A DNA stretch of 64,000 nucleotides, taken from NCBI GenBank assembly GCA_020740775.1, contig JAHEWK010000010.1:1364001-1428000 (forward strand), written 5' to 3'. The notes below the pieces were generated by a model. It worked only from the letters and a program-made list of their open reading frames with translations. It was not told where the DNA came from and did not search any database. The stretch is from Ilyonectria destructans (Eukaryota > Ascomycota > Sordariomycetes > Hypocreales > Nectriaceae). This document shows, piece by piece, positions 1-11,819 of the stretch. Each line of letters opens with the position of its first letter. Position 1 is the first letter of the stretch. The position numbers were made by a program, and so were the translations under genes.

Positions 1-1091
1 CTTTCATTCATTGGGCAACAAATCATTTAGTCCACTCGTCTTAGTGCTTCCACCACAAGTAATCTGCCCAAAGAGAGTTCAAAAGCAACCTACGCTTAAA
101 ATCTAGCAGTGATTGAGTCTCCGAGTAAACAGCAGAAATAATTGCCCCACAACTAAGAACTATGGTTTCTGTTCAAGTGTGCCAGATCAGGTTCAGATGA
201 GTTAGCTCCAAGCTATGCCTAAGCCCCTTAATGAACCACGTCATCCATCAGGCCAAGCAATGGAAGGCAGAATGATGTAACCATATTTAAAATCCAAGAC
301 ACCATGGTAAAAAATACTTTGTGATACAGTGTCTGGATTTTCACGAGACATTGCTGCCGTTTGCCGCGAGGTTCATCCCGGGAACGATAACCAGTGTCTT
401 GACGCTCGGAAACTACGGCTTAATTGACTGAGACAGCATAAACGAAATGACACTCACACAAAAGAAGAAAAACACACCAATGCATGTGCTATGTCATAAA
501 TTTCATGGCGCCTTCGTTCCTGGCCTTTGCCGGATAGACGGCTTCTCCGTCATTGGGTTCTCCGTTCTAGCGACGCCATGTGAGCGGTTCTTTGCTTCGG
601 CAAACACTTCTGACTCCGACGGATTGGCCGCCGGGTAAAACAGTCAACGTCAGTGGCCGTTGCATTTGGATGGTCAGACATCCAACGGCCCACAGTACTG
701 GACTGCGGATCGAAAGACACTCCTCTCAGTCCCGCTGCCGCCCACGTTTGCCGTTGAGCCTGACCCGAGCCAACGCTCCATCACAAGACTACTGGCTCCG
801 GGAGCATGTCGGCGCTTTTGCGACCCAGCTCAGCGGAATAAAATCCCAATCGAGTCTTAAACAGGTCGCAGTCCAGGTGGCTCGTTCCGCGAATGTCTCC
901 ACAAAGCCGGGGTCGTCTCCCCCGCACCCCGGACGATCATGTCAAAATGGTTATAGTAACCTGTGGGGTTTGCAATGCCGCGTACTGAGGGCGGAGAAAT
1001 AGATCGACGCAATGGGTGAGGTTTCCCCGAGGGTGTTGATGCCAGGCGAGGAGGATCAGCCGTGAGAGGGGTCGCACATTTCGCTGACTTG
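1..1091. other. intergenic, no supported gene
   Basis: No reading frame here has family resemblance, sensible codon use or a believable intron pattern. The last part is the upstream region of the carboxylesterase gene. Confidence 0.6.
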
Positions 1092-1099
1092 TATAAAAG
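1092..1099 (+). promoter_or_regulatory. TATA box of the carboxylesterase gene
   Basis: TATAAAAG lies 77 bases before the chosen ATG at 1176. This is a normal spacing for a fungal TATA promoter with a short leader, and it supports the downstream ATG rather than the in-frame one at 1113. Confidence 0.6.
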
Positions 1100-1175
1100 C
1101 CACTGTCATTAAATGCGGAGGCCCTGTTCTCATGTCCACTCCCGTCTAACTAACGGTGTGGCTCTTACTTCCATC

Positions 1176-2837
1176 ATGAAAGGCCTACGGTATTTTTCTC
1201 TGGCTGTTCTCCCACTGCTCCGTTCAGTCAATGCGGTAAAGCCCCTTGTCGACTTGGGCTACAGCAAATATGAAGGAAAGGAACTCAGCAATGGTGTCAC
1301 GCAATGGCTAGGTGTGCGATACGCCGCGCCTCCTCTTGGTGACCTTAGGTTCAGTCTTCCTCAAGATCCTACCAGGAACGATACCATCCAGGACGCAAGT
1401 AATGTAAGCCACTGCAACTCAGAATTGCTGAATCCTTGCTAACATGAAAGGCAGTGGGGTTTCATATGTATCGCAACCGGCAGTGCCTCGAGTAATATCG
1501 GCACGACACAATCTGAGGACTGTCTCTTTGTCAACATTTTCGCCCCAAGCGACGCATCTAAAAAATCAAAATTGCCTGTGTTTGTATTTATCCAGGGCGG
1601 TGGTTTCAATTCCAACTCTAACGCGTACGCGGACGGATCTGGCCTCATCAACGCGGGAGACATGGATATGGTTGTCGTGACTATGAACTACCGTGTCGGT
1701 CCCTATGGCTTCCTTGAAGATGGCGACCAGGTAACACCAAACATCGGTCTACATGACCAGCGCAAGGCCCTCAAGTGGGTGCAAAAATACATCTCCAACT
1801 TTGGAGGAGACCCTGACCATGTTACGATTGGCGGAGCTTCTGCCGGCGCCGCAAGCGTCGCTCACCATCTCAGTGCATATGGTGGGAAAGATGAGGGCCT
1901 CTTCCATGCAGCGGCGGCCGAGTCGGTCTCTTTTGCCAACATGCTGGCGGTAAAAGACTCCGTCTACTGGTATGACAATCTCGCCATCCGCTTGGGTTGT
2001 GTCGGCAAGAATGCCCTGGCTTGTTTGCGATCCAAGTCGGCATTGGAGATTCAGAAGGCAAACTATAACATTCCCTACCCCGGGGCTCCAGCTGCACCTA
2101 TTTACATGTGGACTCCAGTAGTAGATGGAGATCTTGTGCCAGACCTCACCTACAAGCTGTTTGAGGAGGGCAAGTTCATCGAGGTGCCGGCCATCATGGG
2201 CGACGATACTAACGGCGGTACCGTATTCACCCCCAAGAACACGTCGACCTTGGCCGAGAGCGATGCGTTTCTCAAGACACAGTTTAGTTCCTTGACACTG
2301 GAACAATTGGACACAATCAACAACCTTTATCCAAACAAGAATGACACTTGTCCAAACTCGGGCTGCTACTGGCGGCAGGTCAGTGATGCGTATGGCCAGT
2401 TGAGATACATGTGTCCTGGCATTTACATCTCAAACGCCTTCACCAAATACGGCGTTTTAGATTCGTGGAACTACCTCTACGACGTCGAGGATCCGGACCA
2501 AATGGCACAGGGTCTTGGGGTCCCCCATACAGTGGAAGTCAACGCCATCTTCGGTCCGAAGTACGCAGGTGGTGATCCACCCGCTAGCTATGTCGAAGGC
2601 GGAGTAAACGCAGATGTGACGCCGGTGGTTCAAGGATACTGGTCGAGCTTCATCCGTTCATACAACCCCAACACTTACCGTGATTCTGCATCCGTTAAAT
2701 GGCAGACTTGGACGGAAAAGCGTAAGCAGCGCATCGTGTTTAAGACAGGCGGTGCGACGAAGGTGGAGAAGATTAGCAGAGACTTGCAGAAGAAGTGTGA
2801 TTACTTTGCAACTATTGGGCCTAGCATTCGGCAATGA
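1176..2837 (+). CDS. secreted type-B carboxylesterase/lipase
   Basis: An alpha/beta-hydrolase of the cholinesterase/type-B lipase family, about 536 aa, predicted to be secreted and to hydrolyse carboxyl esters. Exon 1 is 1176-1403 and exon 2 is 1455-2837. The 51-bp phase-0 intron has donor GTAAGC, branch GCTAAC and acceptor GGCAG. Residues 1-20 (MKGLRYFSLAVLPLLRSVNA) form a signal peptide, which fixes the start at 1176. Family marks in order are GVRYAAPPLGDLRF, SEDCLFVNIFAP, the oxyanion QGGGF, the nucleophile elbow GGASAGAAS (Ser near 204) and GVPHTVEVNAIFGP with the catalytic His near 433. The site that normally supplies the acidic residue (EGT in the family) reads TNGGTVFTP, so the usual Glu is Gly. 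The fold and secretion are secure; the activity is uncertain. Substrate cannot be told. Confidence 0.9.
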
Positions 2838-3269
2838 GCGGGGGTTCATGAGACTGACGGTGGGAAATGCATACGGGAAATTTGAAAGCAACGTTCTGCA
2901 TGGTTAGGTTTATTCACGTACAATACTTTCGGGACTTGTGTCACTGAGTTACAAGCGCTTTCAGTATTCAATGAGAAGAAAATCAAGTCTGAAATACAAC
3001 TCTGGAAAAGGTGACTGAATTCAGATACGAAACGCCCGGTCTCTTCTCGGTCCAGTCCCTTATCATAGCTAGTACCTAAGTCCTCTAACTATCTTCCAGT
3101 CACCAAGTCGGTGTATCCTAGGCCATCTGTCCAATACCCTCAACCATGTACCTCAATCAAATCCTCGCCATTGTGGACCCTGGCAAAGCTTCCTGGTGCG
3201 AGGCTTGCCTGATAAGGACTATTGTCCTCTGGGGCCAACTGTCATCACCTGTTCGTGTTCCGACGTTAG
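2838..3269. other. intergenic
   Basis: This spacer lies between the two convergent 3' ends of the esterase and the unknown minus-strand gene. Nothing recognisable is seen in it. Confidence 0.6.
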
Positions 3270-3857
3270 TTACTCAATTCTGAGGTCGGTGAACTGCTGT
3301 CCAACTTGCTCCACGCAGTCTCCGAGAGCCTCTCTCTGTTGCTGAGTTGATCTGATGAGACCGTTGAGAGCATCCTGAGCAAAATCATCGAGGTGTAGAG
3401 CGTCGCTCTCTACGAGAAAGCCCGGGACCATGATCGCTCGCATCGCCAAAATGTTGATGCTGCAGACCACCGTGCTGTCCGGAATTTCCAACGGATCATG
3501 TTCAACCAAGTAGTGGAGACGACCAACATACAGGCATTGAACAAGGAGGGAAGTGACGCCGACTGTGATGTCCGCCCCGCACATGTCTGATATATGTGTT
3601 GCAATCACTCCCCAGAATTCGGCCTGACCAGCAGGGGAAGTATCCATTGTCGCGAGTTCATACTCGCAGGCCCCCAAGAGATAGTTGATAAAAGAATCGA
3701 GATACTCTCGGTCGTGTGGAAGCTCCGTAGATACCGTCACATTGTTCAGTCGATTGTAAACATCACTGGGAAGCCTATGGAGGCTAAGCCCGTTGAAGGA
3801 GTTCAGGTATCCGAGAAGGTAAGTGGTATGGGAGTACTGGGTGTTGTCAGACGACAT
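3270..3857 (-). CDS. hypothetical protein
   Basis: An open frame of about 195 aa starting MSSDNTQYSH. The same frame stays open upstream to 3989, but that extension is basic and low in complexity, so the internal ATG is preferred. The body is mixed hydrophobic and acidic, probably helical (for example YLDSFINYLLGACEYELA), with no signal peptide, no clear membrane segment and no motif I recognise. It could be a lineage-specific gene. Codon use looks coding, but homology would be needed to be sure. Confidence 0.45.
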   Translation of the reverse strand: MSSDNTQYSHTTYLLGYLNSFNGLSLHRLPSDVYNRLNNVTVSTELPHDREYLDSFINYLLGACEYELATMDTSPAGQAEFWGVIATHISDMCGADITVGVTSLLVQCLYVGRLHYLVEHDPLEIPDSTVVCSINILAMRAIMVPGFLVESDALHLDDFAQDALNGLIRSTQQQREALGDCVEQVGQQFTDLRIE

Positions 3858-4657
3858 GTCGGCGACGGTGATTCTCAGTTGTCGGTGGTCAGATGCGAGA
3901 TATTTTCGAGGTGTGATGCGAAATTGGCGAATGTGCCAAGGTGATGGTGTGGATGTCGGAAAGAGTTGTCGAGAGCATTGCAGTAGCAAGAGATGTCCTA
4001 TTTATCTTCAATCGAATGGTATGATTATTTGTTCTATTGTCCAACTGTAGCTCACAAACGCAGGAACAGCGATTTATGTGATTCTGTTCGATGTTTGTTT
4101 TACCCTGTTCTGGAGAAGTTTACCCTATTCTGGGCAACGCGAAATCTCACGCAGCCCAGTGGCGTCTGTTCTGAGAGTGAAGTGCAAGACATGGATTAGA
4201 CAAAGATCTTGATGCAATAACTTAGAGAGATGTTCTGGGTGCATATCATAACATGGCAGATTCTTGGGACGGAAACGATTTGGAAGGAACCCGTGTTCAT
4301 GAGACGCACAAATATCTGCCAAGTCTTTTTGTTTTCCGCCTAGGTACGAATTCGGGGTGAAGCTCGGATGGTCTAACTAGCTTTCAGTGTTCAACGACTC
4401 ATATAGCTAGCGGCATTGCTAACGGGATGAATCAGTCACGAGTGCTAGACAGATGAGTGTTGATGGCAACCAGTGGAAGATAGATAAGCCGATACCACAT
4501 AAGCATTCTGGTGTGGTTGCAGTTAGGCAGCATGGATGTTCAAAGGTGACTCATGTAGCCGGCAACCCTTCCGCTCCCTCATCGAGGATAAATGAACCTT
4601 TTCATTTGCCTCCAGTGGATGAGACCAATATTTATTGCATTGAAATCATATCATAAA
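3858..4657. other. intergenic
   Basis: This is shared upstream sequence between the divergently transcribed unknown gene and the ELO-like gene. No further feature is supported. Confidence 0.5.
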
Positions 4658-5335
4658 ATGCTCAGTTTCCGCGATGAGGGGATTCCCCAGGGCACAAGCT
4701 TCATGGTCGGCCAGACATTCATCTTCGTTATCATTTGGATAGCGATCGATCGCTATGTGTCGAGGTATGGCCCGATTGCTCAAGCCAGGAGTTTTACCCT
4801 AATCAACAGCTGGGCTTACTCCTCGGCGTCTTTTATCTTGCTATTTCTCATTCTCTCGCCATCTCATGACGATACAGCTCGCCGTCTCTACCATGCATCC
4901 AAATTCTATGAGTACGTGGACGTGCTGGGCGTGCGGGCCGGCGGCGGTACCATCGACCTACACTTTGGCTTCCATCACCTGACGACGCCGTATCTTAGCT
5001 ACGTGCGTGTCGTGCTACACAGCGACGGGTGGTGGGTGCTGGCGAGCCTCAACACGTTGCACCACGGGCTTATGTATGCCTACTTTGGCGGGGCAGGGTT
5101 CCTGCGGCGGGCTCTGGAAGCGACGGGGACGATGCAGCTAGCCGTGGGTATTGGAGGCGAGGTTTGGATGCTGTGGGAAAGATGGGGAAAAGAAGATGCA
5201 GCGATGTGGCCGCATGCGGTGGGATTAGGATTGCTGAGCGTGTATCTGGTGTTGTGGGTTCGGGATGTGAGGATGAGGCGCCGAGAGCAAGTTGAAGATG
5301 TCGACCGAAATCGTCCATCAGCGAAGGAAGAGTAA
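4658..5335 (+). CDS. ELO/GNS1-like integral membrane protein (elongase family)
   Basis: A polytopic membrane protein of about 225 aa with the order of motifs of very-long-chain fatty acid elongases. These are SKFYEYVDVL (the family KxxExxDT region), FGFHHLTTPYL (HxxHH region), LNTLHHGLMYAYFGG (NxxxHxxMYxYY region) and TGTMQL (TxxQ region). True elongases catalyse the malonyl-CoA condensation step in the ER. Here the first His of HxxHH is shifted (H-FGF-HH), so the spacing is HxxxHH, and the protein is shorter than most elongases (250-350 aa). It is therefore called ELO-like rather than a specific elongase. An in-frame ATG at 4592 would add 22 residues; the ATG at 4658 (MLSFRDEG) is preferred because the conserved-looking sequence starts there. 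The C-terminus is charged and cytosolic in character (RMRRREQVEDVDR). Confidence 0.75.
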   Translation: MLSFRDEGIPQGTSFMVGQTFIFVIIWIAIDRYVSRYGPIAQARSFTLINSWAYSSASFILLFLILSPSHDDTARRLYHASKFYEYVDVLGVRAGGGTIDLHFGFHHLTTPYLSYVRVVLHSDGWWVLASLNTLHHGLMYAYFGGAGFLRRALEATGTMQLAVGIGGEVWMLWERWGKEDAAMWPHAVGLGLLSVYLVLWVRDVRMRRREQVEDVDRNRPSAKEE

Positions 5336-6754
5336 CGGGAGCGTGTCTGAAACGTGCATGCAAAGACTGGAGCTTCCCTCCTGGCTGCAGCTTGAAGCGT
5401 GGGACCGTGTCCAATGATGCTGATGGCTCTGGTGGCGCATGTAACAAGATGGAGACGTTTGGTTCGGCGGCTTGATTGGCGCCAACAATACAACTAGAAC
5501 AGTACAATTAAGCGATATATCCAGTATTACTACTGACTGTGCATCGTTTCATCTGATCTCATCCCATGTCGACCTTTCTAAAGAGAATGTGCTAAACGAA
5601 CAGCGATTCAGCGCCTTGAACACGCCAACAAGCGTCGTATGTTTCCGATTGGCTGAACCTCGGCTCTTCGGAACGGACGAGCACAAGGTGGGGGGCTTGC
5701 AGGAGCTTGGGCGCCGGGAGGACAATGACGAAACAGGCCCGGGCGTAAATTAGTAAGAAGCGGCGCTTACAGAAGCTTCCGAAGAGGGGAGGGGTCTTGA
5801 GCTTGCTTTTTCCGAGTCAAAAGGAATTGATTTGAGTCGGTGGGCAGAGAAGTGGGCAGACACAGACGCAGCTAGGATGAGTCGGTTGCATCATTTCAAG
5901 ATTCTCTTTTTTATTTATTTTAGTTCTAGTCTTGGGGTCATATTCAGCTCGTGTGTTCTTTTAACATGTGGGTGTGCGGGTGTCGTCATCGAGGTCATCG
6001 TCATCGCCGCAACCGGTTTGCCTAGGTACCCGGGTAGGTTGCGGTTGTGGTACAGGGCGCTATCCTTTGCCACTAAGTGCTATAGCATTCAGCTCAGCGC
6101 ACCAGCTCTCCATGCCGGATTGTCTACGAAGTCGGAACTCGATTCCATTCGGACTGAATAATACTTAGCCATGGTCCCTAAACCTCCATTTATTCCTTTA
6201 TACTTGGCACAATGTTTCTAAGATCTTAGGGTCCTAAGTCCCGGATCCGTTTCCTCCCTTCTCCCCAGCCTCCTCTCATCCATCGTGTTCCATCCAGCCA
6301 CCTCCGCCCGCAGCCCCCACATTGGAAACCCTGCCAGGCTGAAGCCCCTGTAGCGATTAGCTTAGGCGCCGCCTGATACCAGCGCAGTGGCGGGGATCTC
6401 CAGTGGACGAACCCGCTGGAACACTCACCTGAACCTCGCTGAAGCAATGCCATGGCCGCCCATCCCGACGTAGGCCCACCAGAACCCGCCCCGGAGAAAA
6501 GACCTACCTACCCAGTCGGAGCTAGGTCTGGCCACATCACCTAACATTCCGTCAATTCCTCGCTCCACAGGCACATTCACAGCCTCTCCTCTTCTTCGCA
6601 TCATCATCATCACCACCACCTTCAAATCCGCACAACCCGCCGCCCTCGACGCTGTGCGCGCGCTCCTTTATTTCCCTCTCGTCCTCTTCCCTCAGCTGCG
6701 CTATCCATCGCCCGCTTTCAACCAGCACCTTCGCTCTCGCATTTGTCGCCTACC
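5336..6754. other. intergenic and promoter of Pom33 gene
   Basis: About 1.4 kb without a convincing gene. The last 250 bases are C/T-rich, typical of a fungal promoter and leader before the ATG at 6755. Confidence 0.55.
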
Positions 6755-7921
6755 ATGGCTCCGCCGCCGAACCCCAACCTGCCTCTCCAGGAGAGGCTAC
6801 TTGCCCTCGCCAAGACCCTGCAGTGTGCGTGCCCTTTCCTCCCTTCCAGCGCATTCAAAAGCTCCTCTGCTAACGGTTGCTTGTCCACATCACAGTCGCT
6901 TGGTTCGCTGGGTACGTAATGTCTTTATCGCAGCTTCTCTGAGGCCTCCACCACTTCCACCATTCCCCTCCATCCGGGCCACTTGACGGCGCAGTCCGAT
7001 GGCGCCGACAGCGCGGGCCTCAACCCGATACCCTGCAACCAGCACACAATCGGATGCGAACAGTCACTAACCTCTGTCCCCGATAGTCACCTCACACTGA
7101 TCCTCACCACCATCCGATATGGCTTCTCATGGGTGCGCATGAACTACTACGGCGGCATGGCCCAGTTCTCCTACCGAACTTCCTTTGTCGCCGCTGCCCT
7201 TACCTATGGCATCGTCGTCTACAAGACCCAGCGCGCCCGCGCAAAGAGTGGCACCCGCGCGCCCGGTGGTTACATTGGTCTCCTCGCTGATGAGAATGTC
7301 CAGTACCTCGGTACGGCCCTGCCCTGCGCCTCTAAACTCTGCCCCGGCCGTCGCTAACATCGTGCTCCAGCCATGGCCTTGATCTGGCTCTTCTGTCCCC
7401 AGTACCCGCTCGCCCTCCTGCCCTACTGCATCTACTCGGTCTTCCACGTCGCCACCTACTCCCGCGCCAACCTCATCCCCACCCTGCTTGCTCCCAAGCC
7501 CGCCCCCGAGGCTGACGGCGCCTCGCCCGGTCGCAAGCCCACCACCACGAGCCCTCTGGCCGACCAGATCGGAGCCTTTGTCAAGGAATACTATGACGCC
7601 TCCATGTCCGTCGTCTCCAGCCTCGAGATCCTCCTCTGGTTCCGCATTCTCCTCTCCGTCATCTTCTTCCAGCGCCGATCCTGGATCCTTATCGCCCTAT
7701 ACACTGCCTTCCTCCGTGCTCGCTACAGCCAGAGCAGCCACGTCCAGACTTCATTCTCTCAGCTCGGTGCCCGTGTCGACTCCCTTGTCGGTGCTCAGGG
7801 AACTCCCCCCGCCGCCCGTCAGATCTGGGGAACGCTCAAGGATACGGCCAAGCAGTTCCACGATGCGACCGACCTCAGCAAGTACATTAGCACTGGTGCC
7901 CCGGCCAAGAAGACCTCATAA
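6755..7921 (+). CDS. nuclear pore/ER membrane protein, Pom33/TMEM33 family
   Basis: A four-exon gene encoding about 286 aa: 6755-6824, 6896-6911 (only 16 nt), 7087-7310 and 7371-7921. All junctions are GT-AG and phases close. The start MAPPPNPNLPLQERLLALAKTLQ runs into FAWFAGH across the micro-exon and then LTLILTTIRYGFSWVRMNYYGG. The product has several hydrophobic segments (LTYGIVVY, ALIWLFCPQYPLALLPYCIY, ILLWFRILLSVIFF, SWILIALYTAFLRARY) and matches the TMEM33 family, which in yeast includes Pom33/Per33 at nuclear pores and in the ER. YSQSSHVQTSF after the last membrane segment is typical of the family. The C-terminal part is a soluble helix. The family call is strong; the exact nuclear pore role is inferred from homologues. 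Confidence 0.88.
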
Positions 7922-8812
7922 AGGCATCGTGCCCCCATGCAATTTGGAAACTCTTTTAGTGCGCCGAACCGCATGCATGCCCCGCAAGTTTTCGACTTGA
8001 ACGAGATACGACAAGACATGTACCATGACACTACGAGTTGGATCCAGGCTGCCATTCCAGCCAAAACTCATTTACGGAGAAGGATGGAGTTGAGGATCAA
8101 AGATTGATGGTTGGGGAGACGCAGACCCGACAAGTGACGACAAGTGATGTGCTCGAGTGTCAAGAGTGAGGGGACGACCTGGAGGAGAGTGGCTGTGTTT
8201 TTTTTATGTTTGGGAGAGCTCTTGTACTGCTGTTCTCATCATCGCTGGAGGGTGTTTGGTGGGTTGGACAGAGGTTCGGCTTTACGCATTTGGGATTGGG
8301 GAAATGGGATATGCCTTGTGCGAATGGATGCCCAGGTGTTAGGGACAATGCTGTATCACTCTGGTTTTAATCCAGCCACCTATTTGCTTTCCAATTGAGC
8401 CCATGTTCCCCAGCCGCCGTGTGACGCCATGAACAAAGCATGTGAGATGTTACGCAGTGAAGTCTATCTCAACGGCTCTCAAGTGGGCAGCCGGTGTGCT
8501 TAAAGGCCAGGTGTCCCCAGGTCCCAGAGTGCTTGTCCATTTCTGTAATAAAAAGCAATCCTGAACTAGGTTCTCAAAGTGGCTGCCTATCTATCTTGAT
8601 TCAACTCGTCATGTCAAGCTTATGGTGGGGCACTACCAAGCCATGACGCATGACGTCGTCCCGCCACCACTGACCACTGACCACTCTCGTCCTTCTTCAA
8701 CTCTCTCCCAACAACGTCCGCACATTCTCCGCAACAGCATTTCACTTTGAGCTGTCGCAGGGAACCATTTCGTAACCTCAGGCGTACCTCAAGGCATCAA
8801 CGTCTAACGGCC
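7922..8812. other. intergenic
   Basis: This holds the 3' region of the Pom33 gene and the upstream region of the PTEN gene, with a C/T-rich leader just before 8813. No extra gene is supported. Confidence 0.55.
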
Positions 8813-10761
8813 ATGGCATCGCTGCTGAGACAAATTATCGCAGGTCCCAGAGCTCGTCATCCCGAGGCGGGGCTGGATCTCTGCTACGTGACGGACAATA
8901 TCATTGCCACGTACGTCTATATCTGATTCTGCCCCTTTGTTTGAACCCTTGGAGTTCTCTCGACTTCAAGCTTTTATTCAATTGCTAACGCGACTCGCTG
9001 CCTCGTTACAGATCCGGACCCTCGCAGACGTACCCGCAACTGGCATACCGAAATCCGCTCGACCAGCTCGTTACCTTCCTCGACTCGAAGCACGGCGACG
9101 ACTGGGCAATATGGGAGTTCCGTGCAGAAGGCACTGGATATCCCGATGATGCTGTCTACAATCGCATAAGGCACTACCCGTTCCCTGACCACCACCCACC
9201 GCCGTTCCGGTTAATGCCCATGATCATGGCGAGCATGCGCAACTGGCTACACGGAGGCGACCTGGGGGACGGCGGGGCCTTACATGAGGGACATGTTTCA
9301 ACCTCTCCAAACATCACAACTGGAAATTCTACAAGCGATGCGACAACAGGAGAGAAGCGAAAGAAGCGTGTTGTCGTTGTCCACTGCAAGGCTGGGAAAG
9401 GGAGAAGCGGCACCGCCAGCTGCAGCTACCTAATCGCCGAAGAGGGCTGGAAAGCCGAAGACGCCCTCGCGCGCTTCACGGAGCGGCGTATGCGACCCCG
9501 GTTTGGTGCGGGCGTGTCCATCCCATCTCAGCTCCGCTGGATCAGTTATGTCGACCGCTGGACCCAGGGTGGCAAAAAATACTTGGAACGACCCATTGAG
9601 ATTGTGGAAATCCATGTCTGGGGTTTGCGCAACGGAGTGAGGGTCGACGTGGAGGGCTTCGCGGACGAGGGGAAGCGGATAGAAGTGCTCCACACCTTCA
9701 AGAAGGAGGAGAGAGTGGTGGTGGATGCAACAAGGCCGGAAGAGGGCAGCATCAGTGACGTGATATGGGAGATGGCTGGATACGCAGCCAACAGACCGAA
9801 GGAAGAGGCGCCCGGCGAGGCGGATTTTGCAGGTTCCACAAATCCCAGCAAAGAAGAGACGAAGACAGTGGAAGACAGCAAGGACCAAGACAAGACGAAG
9901 GCGAAGGCTCTCACACACGCAAAATCGATCAAGCGGAAAGGCACAGCACTGCTCCATAAGGTCACTCCACCGGACACGAAACAACTCGCCGACAAGAACA
10001 AGAGCAGACTTGACGCCGTTGCCAGCACTTCTTCTTCCCGGACAGACGTCACTGAGTCAGCAGATCCTGAGCCTGGAGGCATGGCCGTCATCTTGAAGCC
10101 CATCCAACCCATTCGAATCCCCTACAGCGATGTCAACATCTCTGTCGAGCGGCGAAATAAGACACCCAAGAGCATGGGCTTAACTATGGTGACAGCGGTG
10201 GCACACGTCTGGTTCAACGCCTTCTTTGAAGGGCAAGGCCCGGAGCAGGATGGTCGACCATCGAACAGCGGTGTGTTTGGTATCGAGTGGGAAGCCATGG
10301 ATGGCATCAAGGGTTCCAGTAGAAAGGGTTCTCGCGCAATGGATCGCATTGCAGTTGTCTGGAGAGTCCCAGGCACCGGCAGTGCGGAAGAGGAACAGGG
10401 TGAGGTTGTCATGGAGCCGGCTGAAGGCCAGCCCGTGCCGCAGATGAAGGCAGCGGATTGGGGCGGCGCGAACAAAGACGATCTTGACAAGAATTTGGGT
10501 TTGCGCGTACAAAGTAATCATAGTGTTGATGTGAGCAAGGCCAGCAGTATGAAGAGCGAGGATGGGGACGAAACTGCGAAACAACCCCAGGATGAGGATA
10601 CAGGGTCGATAGAAGGTGTCAAGTCGAGCGGACCAATGGGAGAGGATCTAAGATCGGATGATGAAGGAAGCAAGGGCTTGGAGAAGGACGGGACAGAGAC
10701 GAAAGAGGATTCAGAACTCAAGGTTGGAGAAAAGGGGCCGGGAACAGAGGACAAGTCATAG
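8813..10761 (+). CDS. PTEN-type phosphoinositide 3-phosphatase
   Basis: A homologue of PTEN/TEP1, about 615 aa, expected to dephosphorylate PtdIns(3,4,5)P3. Exon 1 (8813-8910) encodes the PTEN N-terminus, MASLLRQIIAGPRARH then DLCYVTDNIIA. The intron 8911-9011 is GTACGT to ACAG, and exon 2 is 9012-10761. Exon 2 continues with YRNPLDQLVTFLDSKH and HYPFPDHHPPP. The P-loop HCKAGKGRSG lies near residues 155-164; animal PTEN has GRTG. A C2-like segment follows (IEIVEIHVWGLRNGVRVDVE). Two things are unusual: a polar insertion of roughly 35 residues just before the P-loop (GGDLGDGGALHEGH to EKRKKR), and a long acidic, Lys-rich disordered tail over roughly the last 300 residues interrupted by a piece returning to C2-like sequence. 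Cys, Arg and both P-loop Lys residues are present, so it should be active. Confidence 0.92.
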
Positions 10762-11819
10762 AAGTGTGGATGGCGAGAGGGCTTTCTTTAGCATGTATGA
10801 TGTACAGTTGGAAGGAATTGCATACTATATAATTTAGTAGTAATATCATTGAATACATTATGGCATCGATGGTACTATTGCTGATCTTGAAGGCTGCGCA
10901 GGGAGAGTTACGATGTCATCGCGTCATCTTTTTGCTCAACATAATGCGAGGTATTTGCATGATGACACCCCGCAACACAAACTATCGAATAGGCGTAGAA
11001 CACATAAACTAAACATTAAATATCTAGAGCTAAGCACTTTAGGAGTTAACATAGTATTACCTCAGTGGAGTGTTGGTTGTCGTCCGTCACCGGGCGAAGC
11101 ATGACTGTGCCTGTTTAACAACTGCACTACACGAGGGACCCTGGCCGAGCGAACGTCCACGAGCCCCTGCCGACATATTGTTGTTTCATCGCACTCGTCA
11201 CCCCGCACGTCCATGATTCCGGAGAAGATCATTAGGGCGTTAGTCAGCGTGGGGTGGAATGTGCAGAGACAACACGGTGGAGATGCAGAACGGGAATCGG
11301 GTTTCTATTGCTTCGACCGACGCCCGACGAACGAGTCTTTGAGTAGGACTTGGGTCACCGAAATGAGAGCCTCATGAGAAACTTATACGTGCCCAGAGCT
11401 TTCTTCAGCTATACTTCAACACCTGTTGATGAGGTTGCTACGACGGGGCCCACGTGGGGGACGTTGTGGGCGCGAAGCGACGTCCCGATGCCCTGCCCCT
11501 CAACACCAAGCACCGACATCCGCGTAGGTCTGAGCGTCATCTTGATGCATCAGGAAGCGGACTTCTTATTCCCGGTGAATCCTTGGCCTACCCGATGGCC
11601 GGATCCCTGGACCGCGGCGACAGCCGGACAACTAAGCCATATGGCAGAGTTTAATTCGTATCAATCAGTTCAGTTGCGACGGCTGGGATTCATGTGGATA
11701 GTCCCATGCATATCGTGAGATTCAGCATCGAAGATCGTCATCATGCCAGCATATAGACAAGGGTTTTCCTTGTTCAAGAGAATAGACGTTGAGCAGTGTT
11801 GGTGATGTATAAAAGCAGG
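10762..11819. other. intergenic
   Basis: About 1 kb with no coding evidence. The lost 5' part of the sulfotransferase-like pseudogene should lie here, but no nucleotide-binding P-loop of that family was found. Confidence 0.5.
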
